Shown in pieces: positions 32,535 to 44,329 of a stretch of 64,000 bases of DNA. Numbering within the stretch: the first letter of the stretch is position 1; each line of letters begins with the position of its first letter. Source of the stretch: Fistularia commersonii (taxonomy: Eukaryota; Chordata; Actinopteri; Syngnathiformes; Fistulariidae); contig JBBMNZ010000030.1 in assembly GCA_037954325.1 (NCBI GenBank), forward strand, positions 2,279,501-2,343,500. Direction: 5' to 3'. Both the position numbers and the translations under genes were made by a program. A model generated the notes under the pieces. The model saw only the letters and a program-made list of their open reading frames with translations, made no database searches and was not told where the DNA came from.

Positions 32535-32629
32535 GGCTTGAGAAATAACTTAATTACAAGCTGCGCTCTAATTACAGCGTTGCAGTAATGCACTTTTAAG
32601 TGTAATGCAAATTTACCTAATTAGGTCCA
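32535..32629. promoter_or_regulatory. candidate homeodomain-site cluster
   Basis: AACTTAATTACAAG, CTCTAATTACAGCG, GTAATGCAAATTTACC and CTAATTAGGTCC within 80 bp. Directly followed by (CA)11 at 32630-32652. Enhancer role inferred. Confidence 0.35.
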
Positions 32630-33284
32630 TCACACACACACACACACACACAGGCACGTGCACGCCAACGTACGCCACAAACGCCGACGGTTGGTAATTA
32701 GCGGCGGTGATGAAGCCATCAATTACGCTTCCTTTTCGGCGGAGTCACGCCGCAGTCAGCTGACCCCGGCGCCGGACGACTCTTAAAACGCCGCAATCTT
32801 TTATGACAAATAAATAAAATAGGCCGCAGTAAATGAAACATTAACAAGTTTGCCTTTTTTTATCGTTACTTCTGAGATACACGGCGCAGCCGGAGCCGTA
32901 TATCCCCTCTATCTGTTCCAGTAATGGCGGTTTTATGTCTCTGACAGGCTGTTAATGAGCAGCCGGCCGCAACCCGGATACGCACTTTCAAAACCCCCGG
33001 AAAGGAATCGGGGCGTCGGCTTTTATTATCCCGGAGCTCGGGGGTCGGGGTTCGTTCAGGGCAAGAGTCCGAGCCCCGGGGCTTCCTGGGGTTTACGAGG
33101 CCGGGCCGGAGTGAGGTCATTACACTACGTCAGCGGAGGCTCAGCTTTTTCCAGAGTTTCCCCAAAAGCGTGAATAACGGCGGCCAAATGTGGCTTTCAC
33201 GCCGACGGAGGGGAAGGAAGGTCGGCCGCGTGTCCGTTTCAATGAGGGGACGGAACTTGACCTCGCTTAAAGCCAAGGGGAGTA
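32630..33284. other. CA array then unique DNA
   Basis: (CA)11 at 32630-32652; the rest is GC-rich single-copy sequence with no gene recognised. Confidence 0.5.
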
Positions 33285-34408
33285 GGAGTAGGAGTAGCGG
33301 CTAGCTGGGGGCGGTGATTGGCTAGCTGGATACAATGGATTAGCAAGGGAAAGTGGCTAACTGGGGACAGTGGGCATGGCTAGTTGAGGACAGTTGTAGC
33401 AGCTAGATGGGGACAGTTGCAGTGGCTAGTTTAGGACAGGTGATTGACTAGCTTCATACTAGTCTTTGGCTAACAAGGGAAGGTGGTTGGGAAGGTGGTT
33501 GTTAGCAACTGGGGACAGCTAGTTGGGACTGTGGATGTGGCTAGTTGTGGACAGTTGTAGCAGCTAGTTGAGGACAGTTGTAGCAGCTACATGGGGACAG
33601 TGGACTTGGCTAGTTGGAGACAGGTGTAGTGGCTCGTTGGGAACAGGTGATTGACCAGCTGAGTGCTATGGATTGGCTAGCAAGGGAAGGTGGTTGTTGG
33701 CAACTGGGGGACGATGGGAGCGACTAGTTGGGGACAGTTGTAGTGGCTAGTTGGGGACAGTTATAGTGGCTAGTTGGGGACAGTTGTAGTGGCTAGTTGG
33801 GAACAGGTGATTGACCAGCTGAGTACTATGGATTGGCTAGCAAGGGAAGGTGGTTGTTGGCAAGTGGGGACGGCTAGTTGGAACTGTGGATGTGGCAATT
33901 GTGGACAGGGCACATTGCTAGTTGGGGACAGTCGGAGTGGCTAGTTGGGGACAGATGGCATGGCTAGTTTAGACAGTAAGAGTGGCTAGTTGGGGACAGA
34001 GTGCAATTGTTAGCTAGAGAAAGTGCGCATTGCTAGCTGGTGGGTGTGGGAGTGGCTAGTTGGGGACAGTGCGCATTGCTAGCTGGCTAGCAAGGGAAGG
34101 TGCACGTGGCTAGTTGGAGACAGTAAGCGTGTCTTTTTGGGCAAAGCAAGCATTGGTAGTTGGGGACAGTGGCAATGACTGGTTTGGATAGTGGGAGTGG
34201 CTAGTTGACAGTAAGCAATAGTTAGCTGGAGAAAGTGCGCATTGCTAGCTGGGGACTAGTCGGGGACAGTGGGCGTGGCTAGTTGGAGACAGTTGTCGTG
34301 GCTAGTTGGGGACAGTTGTAGTGGTTAGTTGGGGACAGTTGTCGTGGCTAGTTGGGGACAGGTGATTGACTAGCTGAGTACTATGGATTTGGCTAGCAAG
34401 GGAAGGTT
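33285..34408. repeat. 23-bp minisatellite with nested longer unit
   Basis: Units close to TGGCTAGTTGGGGACAGTTG plus TAG, about 45 copies. A longer variant block (GAACAGGTGATTGACCAGCT, GAGTACTATGGATTGGCTAG, CAAGGGAAGGTGGTTG) recurs near 33438, 33645, 33805 and 34360. Stops are frequent, so it is not coding. Confidence 0.95.
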
Positions 34409-35152
34409 AGCGATAGATAGCTATCTGTCGGCCATATTTGTTTGACTCGGTAGACCCGCCCTCCCCTGAAATGTATTCAGGTGTCTTCGCTCACACCGGC
34501 GTGTCACGTCCGATCCCTCATCAGGTCGCACGGAAACATCCGTAACCATGGCAACAGTTATTGGGCGCGTCCCCCCGGCAAATCGGCCATCCCGAGACGC
34601 CAGTTTGGGAAAACAAACGGACGGGCGTTACTGACAGCCCTGGCGGGTTCCCAGCGCCCGACGGCAGGAACAGCGTCCTTAATGGGATAAAACTACGTGA
34701 ACGGTCCTGCAGCTCTAACGGCTTTGTTTACATCCCATCCCTCCGTATTGATGTTTTCCGCCGAAACGCGAGAAAACCTCCGTCTGACAGGCGGGCGGAC
34801 CGAGACAAAGCCACCGGGGAGCAGCAGGTAGGACCGACCGCTGGTATTCACGCTCCATCGATCCGCCCGCCTCCCCAGACCGCGCTGCGCCGTAACAGCT
34901 TTTTCAATTATACCCGACACGCCGCGGCGAAGAAGGAGCGTGATATGAATGATGGCGTCACCGGGGAGTAAACAGAAAAGCATACAATCAATGGCCGGGC
35001 GGACGGCGACGACCGGACTTCAGAAGTAAAAACGTTGATTTAATGCCAGTTAGCTTAAGTTTCCACTCGCGGTCACATGGTTTGCGCTACTTTTGTTCCG
35101 TAAAGGACGACGCAAGGACCGCGCTCACAGCTCCAGGGTTTCTTTTATCATA
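34409..35152. other. unique DNA
   Basis: No gene recognised. The plus-strand frame at 34561-34971 has no motif and unremarkable composition. Confidence 0.5.
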
Positions 35153-35759
35153 CAGCAGAACCTTAACTTGAGAATTTTCCAAGATCCGAGCCGCCGCTCG
35201 GGGGATTTTTTTTTTTTTTTCGCGATTCCAGCCCAGATTTGAGCCGGGAGCGAGAAGCATGAGCGTTTGAAGCCGACGTGGACGACGCTGTCCGTGAAGT
35301 GGCGTTGAAAGACAGTGAGACGTGCCGCCTGCTGCTAGCTAGCCCAGAGAAAATCATGAAAATAAAAGTGGTGTGCGTGAAGCTGCCGAGAAAACGTGAC
35401 GGAGAGCGTCGTCCGTCAGAAGGCAGGAGAGTTACGGGGATTCGGTGCAGACGACGGCGGGAACGTCGTTCAAAACCGGTAGAAAATAACATTTAGCAAC
35501 GCAATGTGATCGAGTTCCAAATGCAAACCTCTCCAACCTCCTGCGCCGCTTTTCAACAATACACTTAATAAAATCAGTTTCTAAATAATTGTTAATTTTG
35601 TCATTTATTTATCATTAACACTATATCATATAGTATATTTTTATTACCTAAAAGTCATAATGAGGTTGCTTTCACTTTATTTTAATGGGGAGATTTCATT
35701 TGATGAGAGTTCGAGCTCGGTCACGGCGCAAATTCAACTCGTAAGTCGAGGTTCCCCCG
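35153..35759. mobile_element. Tigger-like MITE, second subfamily
   Basis: Left CAGCAGAACCTTAACTTGAG; right, inverted, CGGGGGAACCTCGACTTACG then AGTTGAATTTG. TA flanks both ends (35151-35152 and 35760-35761). GAACCTCGACTTACGAGTT is a typical Tigger-type terminus. The interior has a T run (35207-35220) and no transposase. Confidence 0.8.
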
Positions 35760-37256
35760 TATCCGAGGGAACAAAAAGTAAAATAATGCAAAGTCGACTC
35801 CTTTTTTCTTAATTTGCAACGCTGTTCTCAGAACGCGCAGGTTCGAGTGGCGCGGCATCCTGCGGGCGAATACCGAGGGGAAAATTATCCCACGGAGGCG
35901 ACGTCGGGAGAAAAATGCACGGACGCGGAAGATCGAGCCCCGAAGTCGGGGGCCGAAGCGGCGTCCGGCGGCTCGGCTGAGCTCGGCTGAGCCCCTGAGG
36001 TCGTCCGTGTCGAAGCGGGATTAGGGGCGGCCGGCGATCCTGTCAAAGCAACGTGTCGCCGACCGCTGCGTCTACACACTCCGCCGGCCGCTGATCCCCT
36101 TAACCGACTCCCGGCGGGCCCGGCCCGCTAAGGCGAGCTGACAGCGGGGGCTATTTTCGGGCAGAAACCGCCCCGGTTGGGAGCGGCGGGCAGAGATTGC
36201 CGGGGCGCGTTGCCATCGCTCTCCATTAGAGGGGAGGAAAAACGGAGCGAGGTCCGGCCTGGACGTTTTGCGGCGCGGGGGCAACCTTTGGCTCGGGACG
36301 CTTCCCAGAAACAGATGAGGGATAAACGTGTTGTGACAGCAGCTAATAAGGTCCCTGTGATCTGCTGGGAGCGCATAGCTGTGTGTGTGTGTGTGTGTGT
36401 GTGTGTGAGCGCGAGTCACGGGCGAGTGTATTCTTTAAAGAGGGGGCTGATGGTGAGGGATGAGCAGACGAGAGGAAGCTGCAGGACCGCGCGACGCACG
36501 TCGGACACGCTTGATCATCTCGTCTCCCTTTGTGCGTGACGGGATTAAAAAGAGCCGGCGGACGAAAATAGCGAGCAGGAACGCAAATAAAGCCCCTAAA
36601 AATAGCGAGTGCCGAGAATTTGATCGCCCGCCGGTCACACCGCCGCCACCGAAGCCTCGCGTTTGAGGACACGGCGGCGGGGAAAATAGTCGTCTTTGCT
36701 CGGTAAGTTTGTAATTGTCCTTTACTTGCGCGCTAATGATGGTTTGACCCTAATGCGCGGGCTCAGGCTCGACCCCGAGCGCTAACCCAATTACACACAC
36801 CGTCATTCACCTGGATCCACCTGACGGCGGTTGGCGCCAAGCAGGCGTCAGTCGCTCTTGACACCGACACGTCCAGGGGACGCGTGGTGACCCGACAACA
36901 AGCGCCATGTTGCGGCGCGGCTATAAACGGCGAGCTAGCGGTTGATATTCTTTTGCTCGCCGACGGATGTCCCGCTCCCCGCCCCCCCTGCAGACGCTGT
37001 GTCATTGTCTGCGGCGTGAGTAATCGAATCGCTGAGGAGTTTGAGGGCCGGTCGTGACGGCGCGGCGGCTGCCCGGCGCCGCCGCCGAACCTGCGGGGTG
37101 ATTTAGCGCGCTAGCCGGGCGTGTTTCTCTGCGAGGCGCGACCAAACATCACAACCGTCGCCGCTTCCATTTTGCACAGCTCGTAAAGTCACCTTTTCCT
37201 GGTCGGACACGACGCCGGCACAGCTCGGAAGCAGCAAAACTCCGGAATTACAGGCG

Positions 37257-37290
<34 letters not shown>

Positions 37291-37400
37291 ATCACACACC
37301 GGTTGTGTCGGGTCCCATTACACTGCACAAGCCTTTGAAATGAAGTGGCTGTCGAGTTTAAATGGAATTAATTAATATTGTTCCCCCCCGCCCCTCTCCC

Positions 37401-37431
<31 letters not shown>

Positions 37432-38029
37432 GGACATGCACACACACATTTCACAAATCCGGGGAGTCCTTCTGTGTCTCCAAGCGGGTCCAGTGTTTAT
37501 TATGGGATGAAAAATAAAGGATAAATCTCGGTGGAGGCCGCCACGCCGCGCCGGCGCCGGCAGGCTGCGAAGCTCGCCGATCAGCAGGAGTGGGGAAGAC
37601 TGATCAGTTGGATCAATAAGCGGCGCGTCGATCGCTGACGCCGACCTGTTTGCCGGTGCAGCGCGTGAGCGTCTGTCAATCAATGTTGTGCAAACCCCGC
37701 CCCATGAACACTGAGTTCCAGTATTGCTACGGAAATGGACGGACGGACCAATTTAAGGGAGACAGGAAACAAATGTGTCTATTGATCAAGACCAAACAAT
37801 AGATCAGAAAAGAGAAAATATCTTTTTCTGCTTTTAATTTGGTGGGACGCTGCTGGAGGCTAACTTCCTGTCAGAAAAGGAAACGTGAAAGCGCCCGCAA
37901 ATCCACCGCCAAGGCGACGTGGGAGTCTCACTTGACGGCGAACACGGCTAGCTAGCCATGTGCAGTCGCGCTCGGGGAGCAGAATGATAAGCTGCCATAA
38001 GCGAAATGGCACGCCATTAGCAGTTTGCT
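35760..38029. other. CpG-rich unique DNA with GT/CA arrays
   Basis: (GT)14 at 36380-36407, (GT)15 at 37258-37288 and (CA)15 at 37402-37431. A short AT-rich block at 37325-37380 (GTTTAAATGGAATTAATTAA) might be regulatory. No gene recognised in 2.3 kb. Confidence 0.5.
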
Positions 38030-39456
38030 AATGTTAGCATCTCACCATATGACATGTGAATGAGAGGGTGAATGTTAGCATTTATCTATATAATGTATGA
38101 ATGAGAGAGTGAATGTTAGCATCTCTCCATATGACATGTGAATCAGGGGATGAATGTTAGCATTTATCTATATATCTATATAATGTATGAATGAGAGAAT
38201 GAATGTTAGCATGTATCTATATGAAGTGCAGATGTTAGCATGTATCTAGATGATGTGTGGATGTTCGCATGTATTTATATGACAAGTGAATGAGGGGGTG
38301 AATGTTAGCATTTATCGATATAGCGTATGAATGAGGGAATGAATATTAGCATGTCTTCAAATGGGGTTTGAATGTTAGCATGTATCTATATGACGTGCGG
38401 ATGTTAGCATGTATCTAGATGATGTGTGGATGTTAGCATATGTCTATATGATGTGCGGATGTTAGCATGTATCTATATGACGAGTGAATGAGAGGGTGAT
38501 TGTTAGTATTTATCTATATGATGTGTGAATGTTAGCATCTCTCCATAATACATGTGAATGAGAGGGTGAATGTTAGCATTTATCTATATAGCATATGAAT
38601 GTTAGCGTGTCTCTGAATAGGGCGTAAATGTTAGCATGTATCTATATGACGTGCGGATGTTAGCATATATCTATATAATGTGTGGATTGTATCTATATGA
38701 CGAGGGAATGAGGGGGTGAATGTCTGCATTTATCTATATGATGTGTGAATGTTAGCATTTATCTATATGATGTGTGAATGTTAGCATGTATCTATATGAT
38801 GTGTGAATGTTGGCATTTATCTATATGATGTGTGAATGTTAGCATGTATCTATATGATGTGTGAATGTTAGCATAAATCTATATGATGTGTGAATGAGGG
38901 GGTGAATGTTAGCTTCTATCTATATGACATGTGGATGTTAGCATGTATCTATATGACATGCGGATGTTAGCATATATCTATATAATGTGCGGATTGTATC
39001 TATATGACGAGTGAATGAGGGGGTGAATGTTGGCATTTATCTATATGATGTGTGACTGTTAGCATAAATCTATATGATGCGTGAATGAGGGGGGGGTGAA
39101 TGTTAGCTTCTATCTATCTGACATGTGGATGTTAGCATGTGAATGTTAGCTTGTATCTGGTTGACATGTCAATGTTAGCATGTATCTATATGACATGTGG
39201 ATGTTAGCATGTATCTTTATGACGTGTGAATGAGGGGGTGAATGTTAACATGTATCTATATGACATGTGAATGTTAGCTTGTATCTGGTTGACATGTCGA
39301 TGTTAGCATGTATCTCTATGCATGTCAATGTTAGCATGTATCTCTATGCATGTCAATGTTAGCATGTATCTATATGCATGTCAATGTTAGCATGTATCTA
39401 TATGCATGTCAATGTTAGCATGTATCTACAGGACGTGTGAATGAGAGGGTGAATGC
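38030..39456. repeat. 29-bp minisatellite
   Basis: About 45 units close to GATGTGTGAATGTTAGCATT plus TATCTATAT. A longer variant inserts TGAGAGGGTGAATG. Sub-blocks such as ATGCATGTCAATGTTAGCAT are locally homogenised (39300-39430). Its GTGAATGAGAGGGTGAATG variant is the same word dispersed singly elsewhere in the window. Confidence 0.95.
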
Positions 39457-39486
39457 TAAGACGGTTTCCACCAAGTGGTAAAGATA

Positions 39487-39524
39487 ATGAATGAATGAGT
39501 AAATGAATGAATGAATGAATGAAT
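39487..39524. repeat. (GAAT)n microsatellite
   Basis: Tetranucleotide array with one interruption. Confidence 0.95.
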
Positions 39525-39589
39525 CCACACGACAGCAGCCAGTATAGGTTTTGGTCTGGCGGCCGGCCATCGACCTTCCAGCACGTGTC

Positions 39590-39750
39590 TTCTTCCTCCT
39601 CCTGCCCCCCGAAGTGGTCGTGGCGAGCGGCGGCGGTGAATATTTACGGCGTTCTGAGGATTAAGACGTTCGGCCATTTCCAAATCTATTACGGCGCCGC
39701 GGTTTAATTGACTCAATGCTCCCGGCTGAGCCACAAAGAGGGAAAGGAAG
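39590..39750. promoter_or_regulatory. candidate conserved non-coding element
   Basis: Non-repetitive block: GGTGAATATTTACGGCG, GGCCATTTCCAAATCTATTA, GGTTTAATTGACTCAATGC. No coding motif. Confidence 0.3.
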
Positions 39751-39774
39751 GACTTCCTTATTTAAAGGTGAAAT

Positions 39775-39778
<4 letters not shown>

Positions 39779-39820
<42 letters not shown>
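39779..39820. repeat. (CA)21 microsatellite
   Basis: Perfect CA array. Confidence 0.97.
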
Positions 39821-39822
<2 letters not shown>

Positions 39823-41111
39823 CAGAGAAGAGACAGAGGGCAGGTCACTTGGCTGTGACGGCTCTATTTTAGTTAAGTGGAAAACACAGCTGTCAATCAC
39901 CCACGCAAGTAAATGGTTTCTGAAAGCGTCCAAACAAATCCGAGAGCCCGATGAGGCGCGGCGCCCTCCTCCACCTCAGGACGTAATCCCGGCAGGTAAA
40001 GGTGGGCGGGGCGAGAGGGGCGGAGCCTATCCCGCCCAATCAGCCCGAGCGCTGCGGCGCCGGCGGTAAAGACGGCCGAATCGATTGCAGCTTTTCCAGA
40101 CGGCGTGGAGCCGAAGCGACAGGAAAAAAAAAAAAAGACGCACGGCGAGCGGCTAGCACCACGACCGGAGAGGATGATTACTCTCTTTATTTTTCTCTCT
40201 CTCTCTCTGTTAACAAACCCCGGGTTCTTCGCTCCAGACTGCAGCCGCGTCTGCCGGGATTTTAATTTCCTAATCACTCCTTTTCAAAGTGCACGCCGAA
40301 AATCTTCACTCGCCCCAATTTGGTGTGATTTGCTTCCCCGCTTTCCCATTTGTTCAATCAAATATAACAGCAAAAAACGTCTGCTACGCACACACACACA
40401 CACACACACACGCACACACACACACACACAGCCTCCCAAATGGCTCGTTTATGATGGAAAGAAAACAGGAAAATTACCGCGGCAAAGAAACATATCCGTC
40501 TGTTTGAGGAATGAAATAAACACACACACACACACACACACACATATGCACACACGAACACACTCCAGTGGAGAACAATTATAAAAACCTGCGGGGTCAG
40601 CAGGCCGACTCCATCTTGTTTCGGCTTCCAGAGCAGCCGATGAGTTAAAGGTCAGCAACTTCGTTTTGCCAATTAGTTTCCTTTGCAGGCTCGCCGCCGC
40701 CGCCCGCCGCCGCCCGCCGCCGCCCTCGGCCGCCCGCCGCTCCGCCGGATTCCGATGCCACTAATTGTGGAATAATGAGCGCAGGACGCCATTCCCGCCA
40801 TTTAGGGGGGCGCGGTTTGAATAACCCCCTTATGGCGGCCCGAGGGTCACGACCTGCGCTCCGGGGTCACGGCGAGGCGTCGGAGGTCGATGGTCCGGGT
40901 CGGAGGAGGCCACGTTTCCAGGGGAACGGCGTCTCCCGCGGCGACGGTTTCTGACACGGCGATGGAGGGCGGCGTCATGTTTACAGCGAAAAAATACGCG
41001 CCGGACCAAAACCTCGTACCAAAATGGCAGGAAGGGGCGGAGCTTCTGGGCGACTTTGCGGCCACTCAGGTGCATGGCGGCAAGCGAGCGCAGCGTTCAT
41101 CGGGTTCTTAC
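39821..41111. other. CpG-rich DNA with promoter-like words
   Basis: GGGCGGGGC and CCCAATCAGCC co-occur at 40004-40044. (CA)n at 40388-40430 and 40521-40543, and a GCC-rich run at 40680-40745. CpG density is high at 40850-41110. It could be a CpG-island promoter upstream or downstream of the exon-like block that follows, but no TATA box or initiator is evident. Confidence 0.4.
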
Positions 41112-41238
41112 CTTCGCCGGCCCAGCGTCGGCGGCCCTCCGCCCGTCCTGATTGGCCGCTGCCGAGGGAGCGTCCGGAGGGGGGCGGGGCTTCGGCTGCT
41201 GCGCGCCGCTCCCGGCCTCCATCTTCCTCGCTGGCGCC
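41112..41238 (-). CDS. putative coding exon, start codon at 41222
   Basis: Read on the minus strand, a pyrimidine-rich acceptor TTCTGTTTGCCCTCTTGCAG ends at 41239. The block closes at AAG with the donor GTAAGA starting at 41111. Inside, ATG at 41222-41220 has strong context (AAGATGG). From there to the donor are exactly 37 codons without a stop, beginning MEAGSGAQQPKPRPPPDAPS. This is a Pro/Ala-rich, low-complexity N-terminus that I do not recognise. An alternative open frame through the whole block gives GASEEDGGRERRAAAEAPPP. Against it, the same bases contain a CCAAT-box word and GGGGCGGGGC, so it may be a promoter with chance splice signals. No next exon was identified. Confidence 0.4.
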
Positions 41239-42204
41239 CTGCAAGAGGGCAAACAGAAGTTGTTACCAAAGCAAAGTAACGACCGTTCATAAACAGCCCG
41301 GCGCGGTGGACACACTTCCTGTGCAGCGTGACGCACGTGCACGCACACACACACACACACACCTGCAGTGCATGCACGGATCACTCCACCCCGCTGGACG
41401 GGTAGAGGTGGTCGTGATGCCTTCACTGACCTCCACGATTGGGGAGGGGGGGAGGGGGATCTTGCACCTGTTGCTTCTTGTGACGTCACCTGTGACGTCA
41501 GTCAGTGCGTTCAACCACCTGACCATTTCGGTGCACGCCGGTGCTGCGTGCACGACCCCCTAACTTTGTCAGAGCGACACGAGTTTGCAGGGTTTTTTTT
41601 TTTTTTTTTTTGCAACGCGCTTGCAGGGAAAGTTCATCCCGGACTTCCCGGAAGTGACGTCGCGTCTGTTTCCGGGCACGTTTTCCGAGCAGCTGCGCGG
41701 AGGTTTCGGCGTCGAACGCGGAGGAAGAAGGAGAAGGACGGAGGAGAGAGAAGCTCGGCTACCTGGGTTCTTCCTCCCGGTCACGTCGGCGCTCCGAGCC
41801 GCCTCTACATCTCTGCCGGCGGGCGGGCGGCGCGACGAAGAGCCGCCGATCCCCCGCGGTTCGGTCGCCGTTAAGCCGTCAAAAGCCGGCGAGACGCGTG
41901 GGGGAGGGTGGAGGCTGCTGTCACGGCAGGCGTGTCCCGGACGAACCCTCCTCTTCCTCCTGCAGCCGGAACACAAGAAATGATTTATTTGATCTTTTTT
42001 TTTTTTATTGTCAATTTAAATAAAGTGACGGTCGCGCTGCAAAAATTGAAGCTTGTTTTTGTTTTTAATATATTTGGAGGATTTTGTCGTTGGTGTGATT
42101 TTATTTACCAAATACTTTTACATTTTTATCTTTTCAGGGGAAGTGCTTGTTATCCTCGATGCTTTTACTGCTGTCGTTCTTTCTGCTGTCTATTCGGGAG
42201 ATTT
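41239..42204. other. CpG-rich unique DNA
   Basis: (CA)n at 41344-41362; T21 at 41591-41611; CpG-dense to 41960, AT-rich afterwards. No gene recognised. Confidence 0.5.
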
Positions 42205-42309
42205 TTTTTTTTTCTTTTGCTATTTTCTAAACGTATATTTATATTTATTGGCACTTATAACTGTTACTGTTGCGACGAAAGAATTGTAAATAAAAAAAGT
42301 TGATCTTAA
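42205..42309 (+). mobile_element. LINE-like 3' tail, diverged
   Basis: ATTGGCACTTATAACTGTTA, then CTGTTGCGACGAAAGAATTG, AAATAAAAAAAGTTGATCTT. Resembles the tail at 23101-23268. Confidence 0.55.
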
Positions 42310-42751
42310 AACACGTTGCGCTTTGCTTCAAATCACGTGATCAGCCATAAAGCGCAGACGATTTGACTGATGCTTATTTAAGAAAAGCAAAAAAATGTAA
42401 ATTAAATTAAACACCTGCTTCCATGAGCCGGGCCCCCGTAGGTTTGTTTATATTTTTCATTATTTGTTTTGGATGACCACGCGTCAAAAAAAATAAAAAT
42501 AAAAATAAGAGGGGAATTGGCTGCATTCTCATAAACGTCCACAAGATGTCAGCATAAACCAGGAAAAGGCGGTGAGACGTGAAGATGCTGGAGGAGAAGG
42601 AAGGAAAGGAGAAAGTTAGGAGAACCATCAAATTGAAGATCCATCATTCAGAAACACGTTAATGTTCTTCTGGTTGATCTTCATCCACCCCTCTCACCGT
42701 CCCCTCCTGTTGGAGAGCCTGCACCGTTCCAGAGGCCACATTGGTGTGAGC
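42310..42751. other. unique DNA
   Basis: No feature recognised; AT-rich. Confidence 0.5.
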
Positions 42752-43110
42752 GCACACACACACACACCCACACACACACACACAAACAAACCGACCAGAT
42801 GGGCATCCACCCAAACAGACAACTGCTCCGACAGGCGGCCCGAGTCTGTTCGGACAGAGAAGGCAGACGAGCAGAGGCACCGGCGGACAGGCGTAAACCA
42901 GAAGATGGAGGGAGGGGGCCGGACACTCGGGCCCCTGCGCGTCTCCAGGCAGTCATTTGCCCCCCCCTGCAATATGGAAGCCAGCAGGGACACACAGCCG
43001 GGCCTGCCGGTCGCCCCAGCCGTCGCGAGCGGATGTTTTCTGGGTTCTGTTGTTTCTGTTTCCCTGGTAATTGTTTTCCTCCGAGGCCCGCCAGTGGGAC
43101 GAGGTGCCAG

Positions 43111-43148
<38 letters not shown>

Positions 43149-43221
43149 GGGTGGGGGGTTGAGAGAGTGTGTTATAAGCGGAAGCTGTTCCGCGGACCGG
43201 CTGTCCGTCTTCTGACTGGCG

Positions 43222-43252
<31 letters not shown>

Positions 43253-43333
43253 GATCTGTTTCTGAACTAGATTCACCCTGTTCCCCCTGACCCGGCTCGT
43301 CGTCGCAGACACTTAGCGCTTCAGCGCAGGTAC

Positions 43334-43367
<34 letters not shown>
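42752..43367. repeat. cluster of one CA and three GT arrays
   Basis: CA at 42752-42784; GT at 43114-43145, 43224-43252 and 43336-43367. These arrays create the 328-codon minus-strand frame of repeated Thr-His across the region, which is not a gene. Confidence 0.95.
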
Positions 43368-43368
<1 letters not shown>

Positions 43369-44197
43369 CCCCTCACGGTGAGGTCAGACGCTCCGCGGGC
43401 CCGTCCTGGAGCCGAGGCCGCCGCCACCAGGGGGCACTTTGGGACTTTGGATGGGAGGCCGAGCGGCTGCGCCTTGGAACTGGATGGTTGCTTCCGCCGG
43501 TGACCTACATTTTTCTGTAAAAATAAGAAAAAATTAAAAAAAAAAAAAAAAAAAGAGGAAGCGTCGGATGAAAGTTTTTGCGCAGAAATCCCCCCGTCCA
43601 GAATTTGGCCGGAGGCCCGACGAGACGGCGGTGCTTTTCGCAGACTGACGCAAGAGGCCGGCAACACGGCACCGGCGTTTTTTTTCGGACGTATAAATAT
43701 ATAATGCTAGGTGTTAATAGCGTGCGGGGAGGGAACACGAACAAGCTTCTGCCGGCGGATCTGGTGCGAAATCGACGTCCGTCCGGTCGGTTTCGATCTC
43801 GATCGGGGTTCGTTCTGCGGCGCGGCCTCCGACGGATCCGACGGATCTCGCCCTGGCGACGCAGGAAGTGGCGGCGTCAGGCAGCGGGAAGCACTACAAG
43901 CACCGGTCGTGGATAGCGAACTGCGAAAATGACACCCCGGATTCGAACCCGAACCCGGCGCCCACCAGAAAAACTCCTTGAGCCTGAGTGAGAAAAGAGA
44001 GAGAGAGAAGAAGAAGGGAAGTTGCCTTGCAGACAAAGGCGCTGCGTGTTCCAAGAGGGCTGCTGTTGCTAAAACTAGCAAGAGGACAAAAGAAATTCGC
44101 CTGCTGATATACCATGTGTCAAGTGTGTGTGAGTGTGTGTGTGTGCCCGTGAGCGTGTACATACATACCACGGTGCCAGCCCCGGTGTGCACCATTT

Positions 44198-44229
<32 letters not shown>

Positions 44230-44329
44230 TCCCCTCTCTTCTTCCTCTTCTGTCCTTCCTCCGCCACTGAGGTTTTTTTTTTTTTTTTAATTTAATTCAG
44301 TTTAATTCAGGTTTTTACTCCATTTTTAC
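43368..44329. other. unique DNA with homopolymers
   Basis: A run at 43537-43555; interrupted T run of about 32 at 44195-44227; a GT-rich tract at 44119-44144. No gene recognised. Confidence 0.5.

Noticed and set aside
31913..32593. 226-codon minus-strand open frame
   Set aside because: GC-rich Pro/Ser/Arg composition interrupted by a (GT)12 array; overlapping frames on the other strand are equally open.
38030..39456. CRISPR-like spacing of GTTAGCAT words
   Set aside because: The spacers are themselves the repeat unit; this is a minisatellite.
42681..43667. 328-codon minus-strand open frame
   Set aside because: It is carried by CA/GT arrays (Thr-His runs) with unrelated sequence between. 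No domain, start context or splice support.
43920..43980. tRNA-like GGTTCGAATCC T-loop on the minus strand
   Set aside because: No consistent T-stem, anticodon arm or A-box can be built around it.
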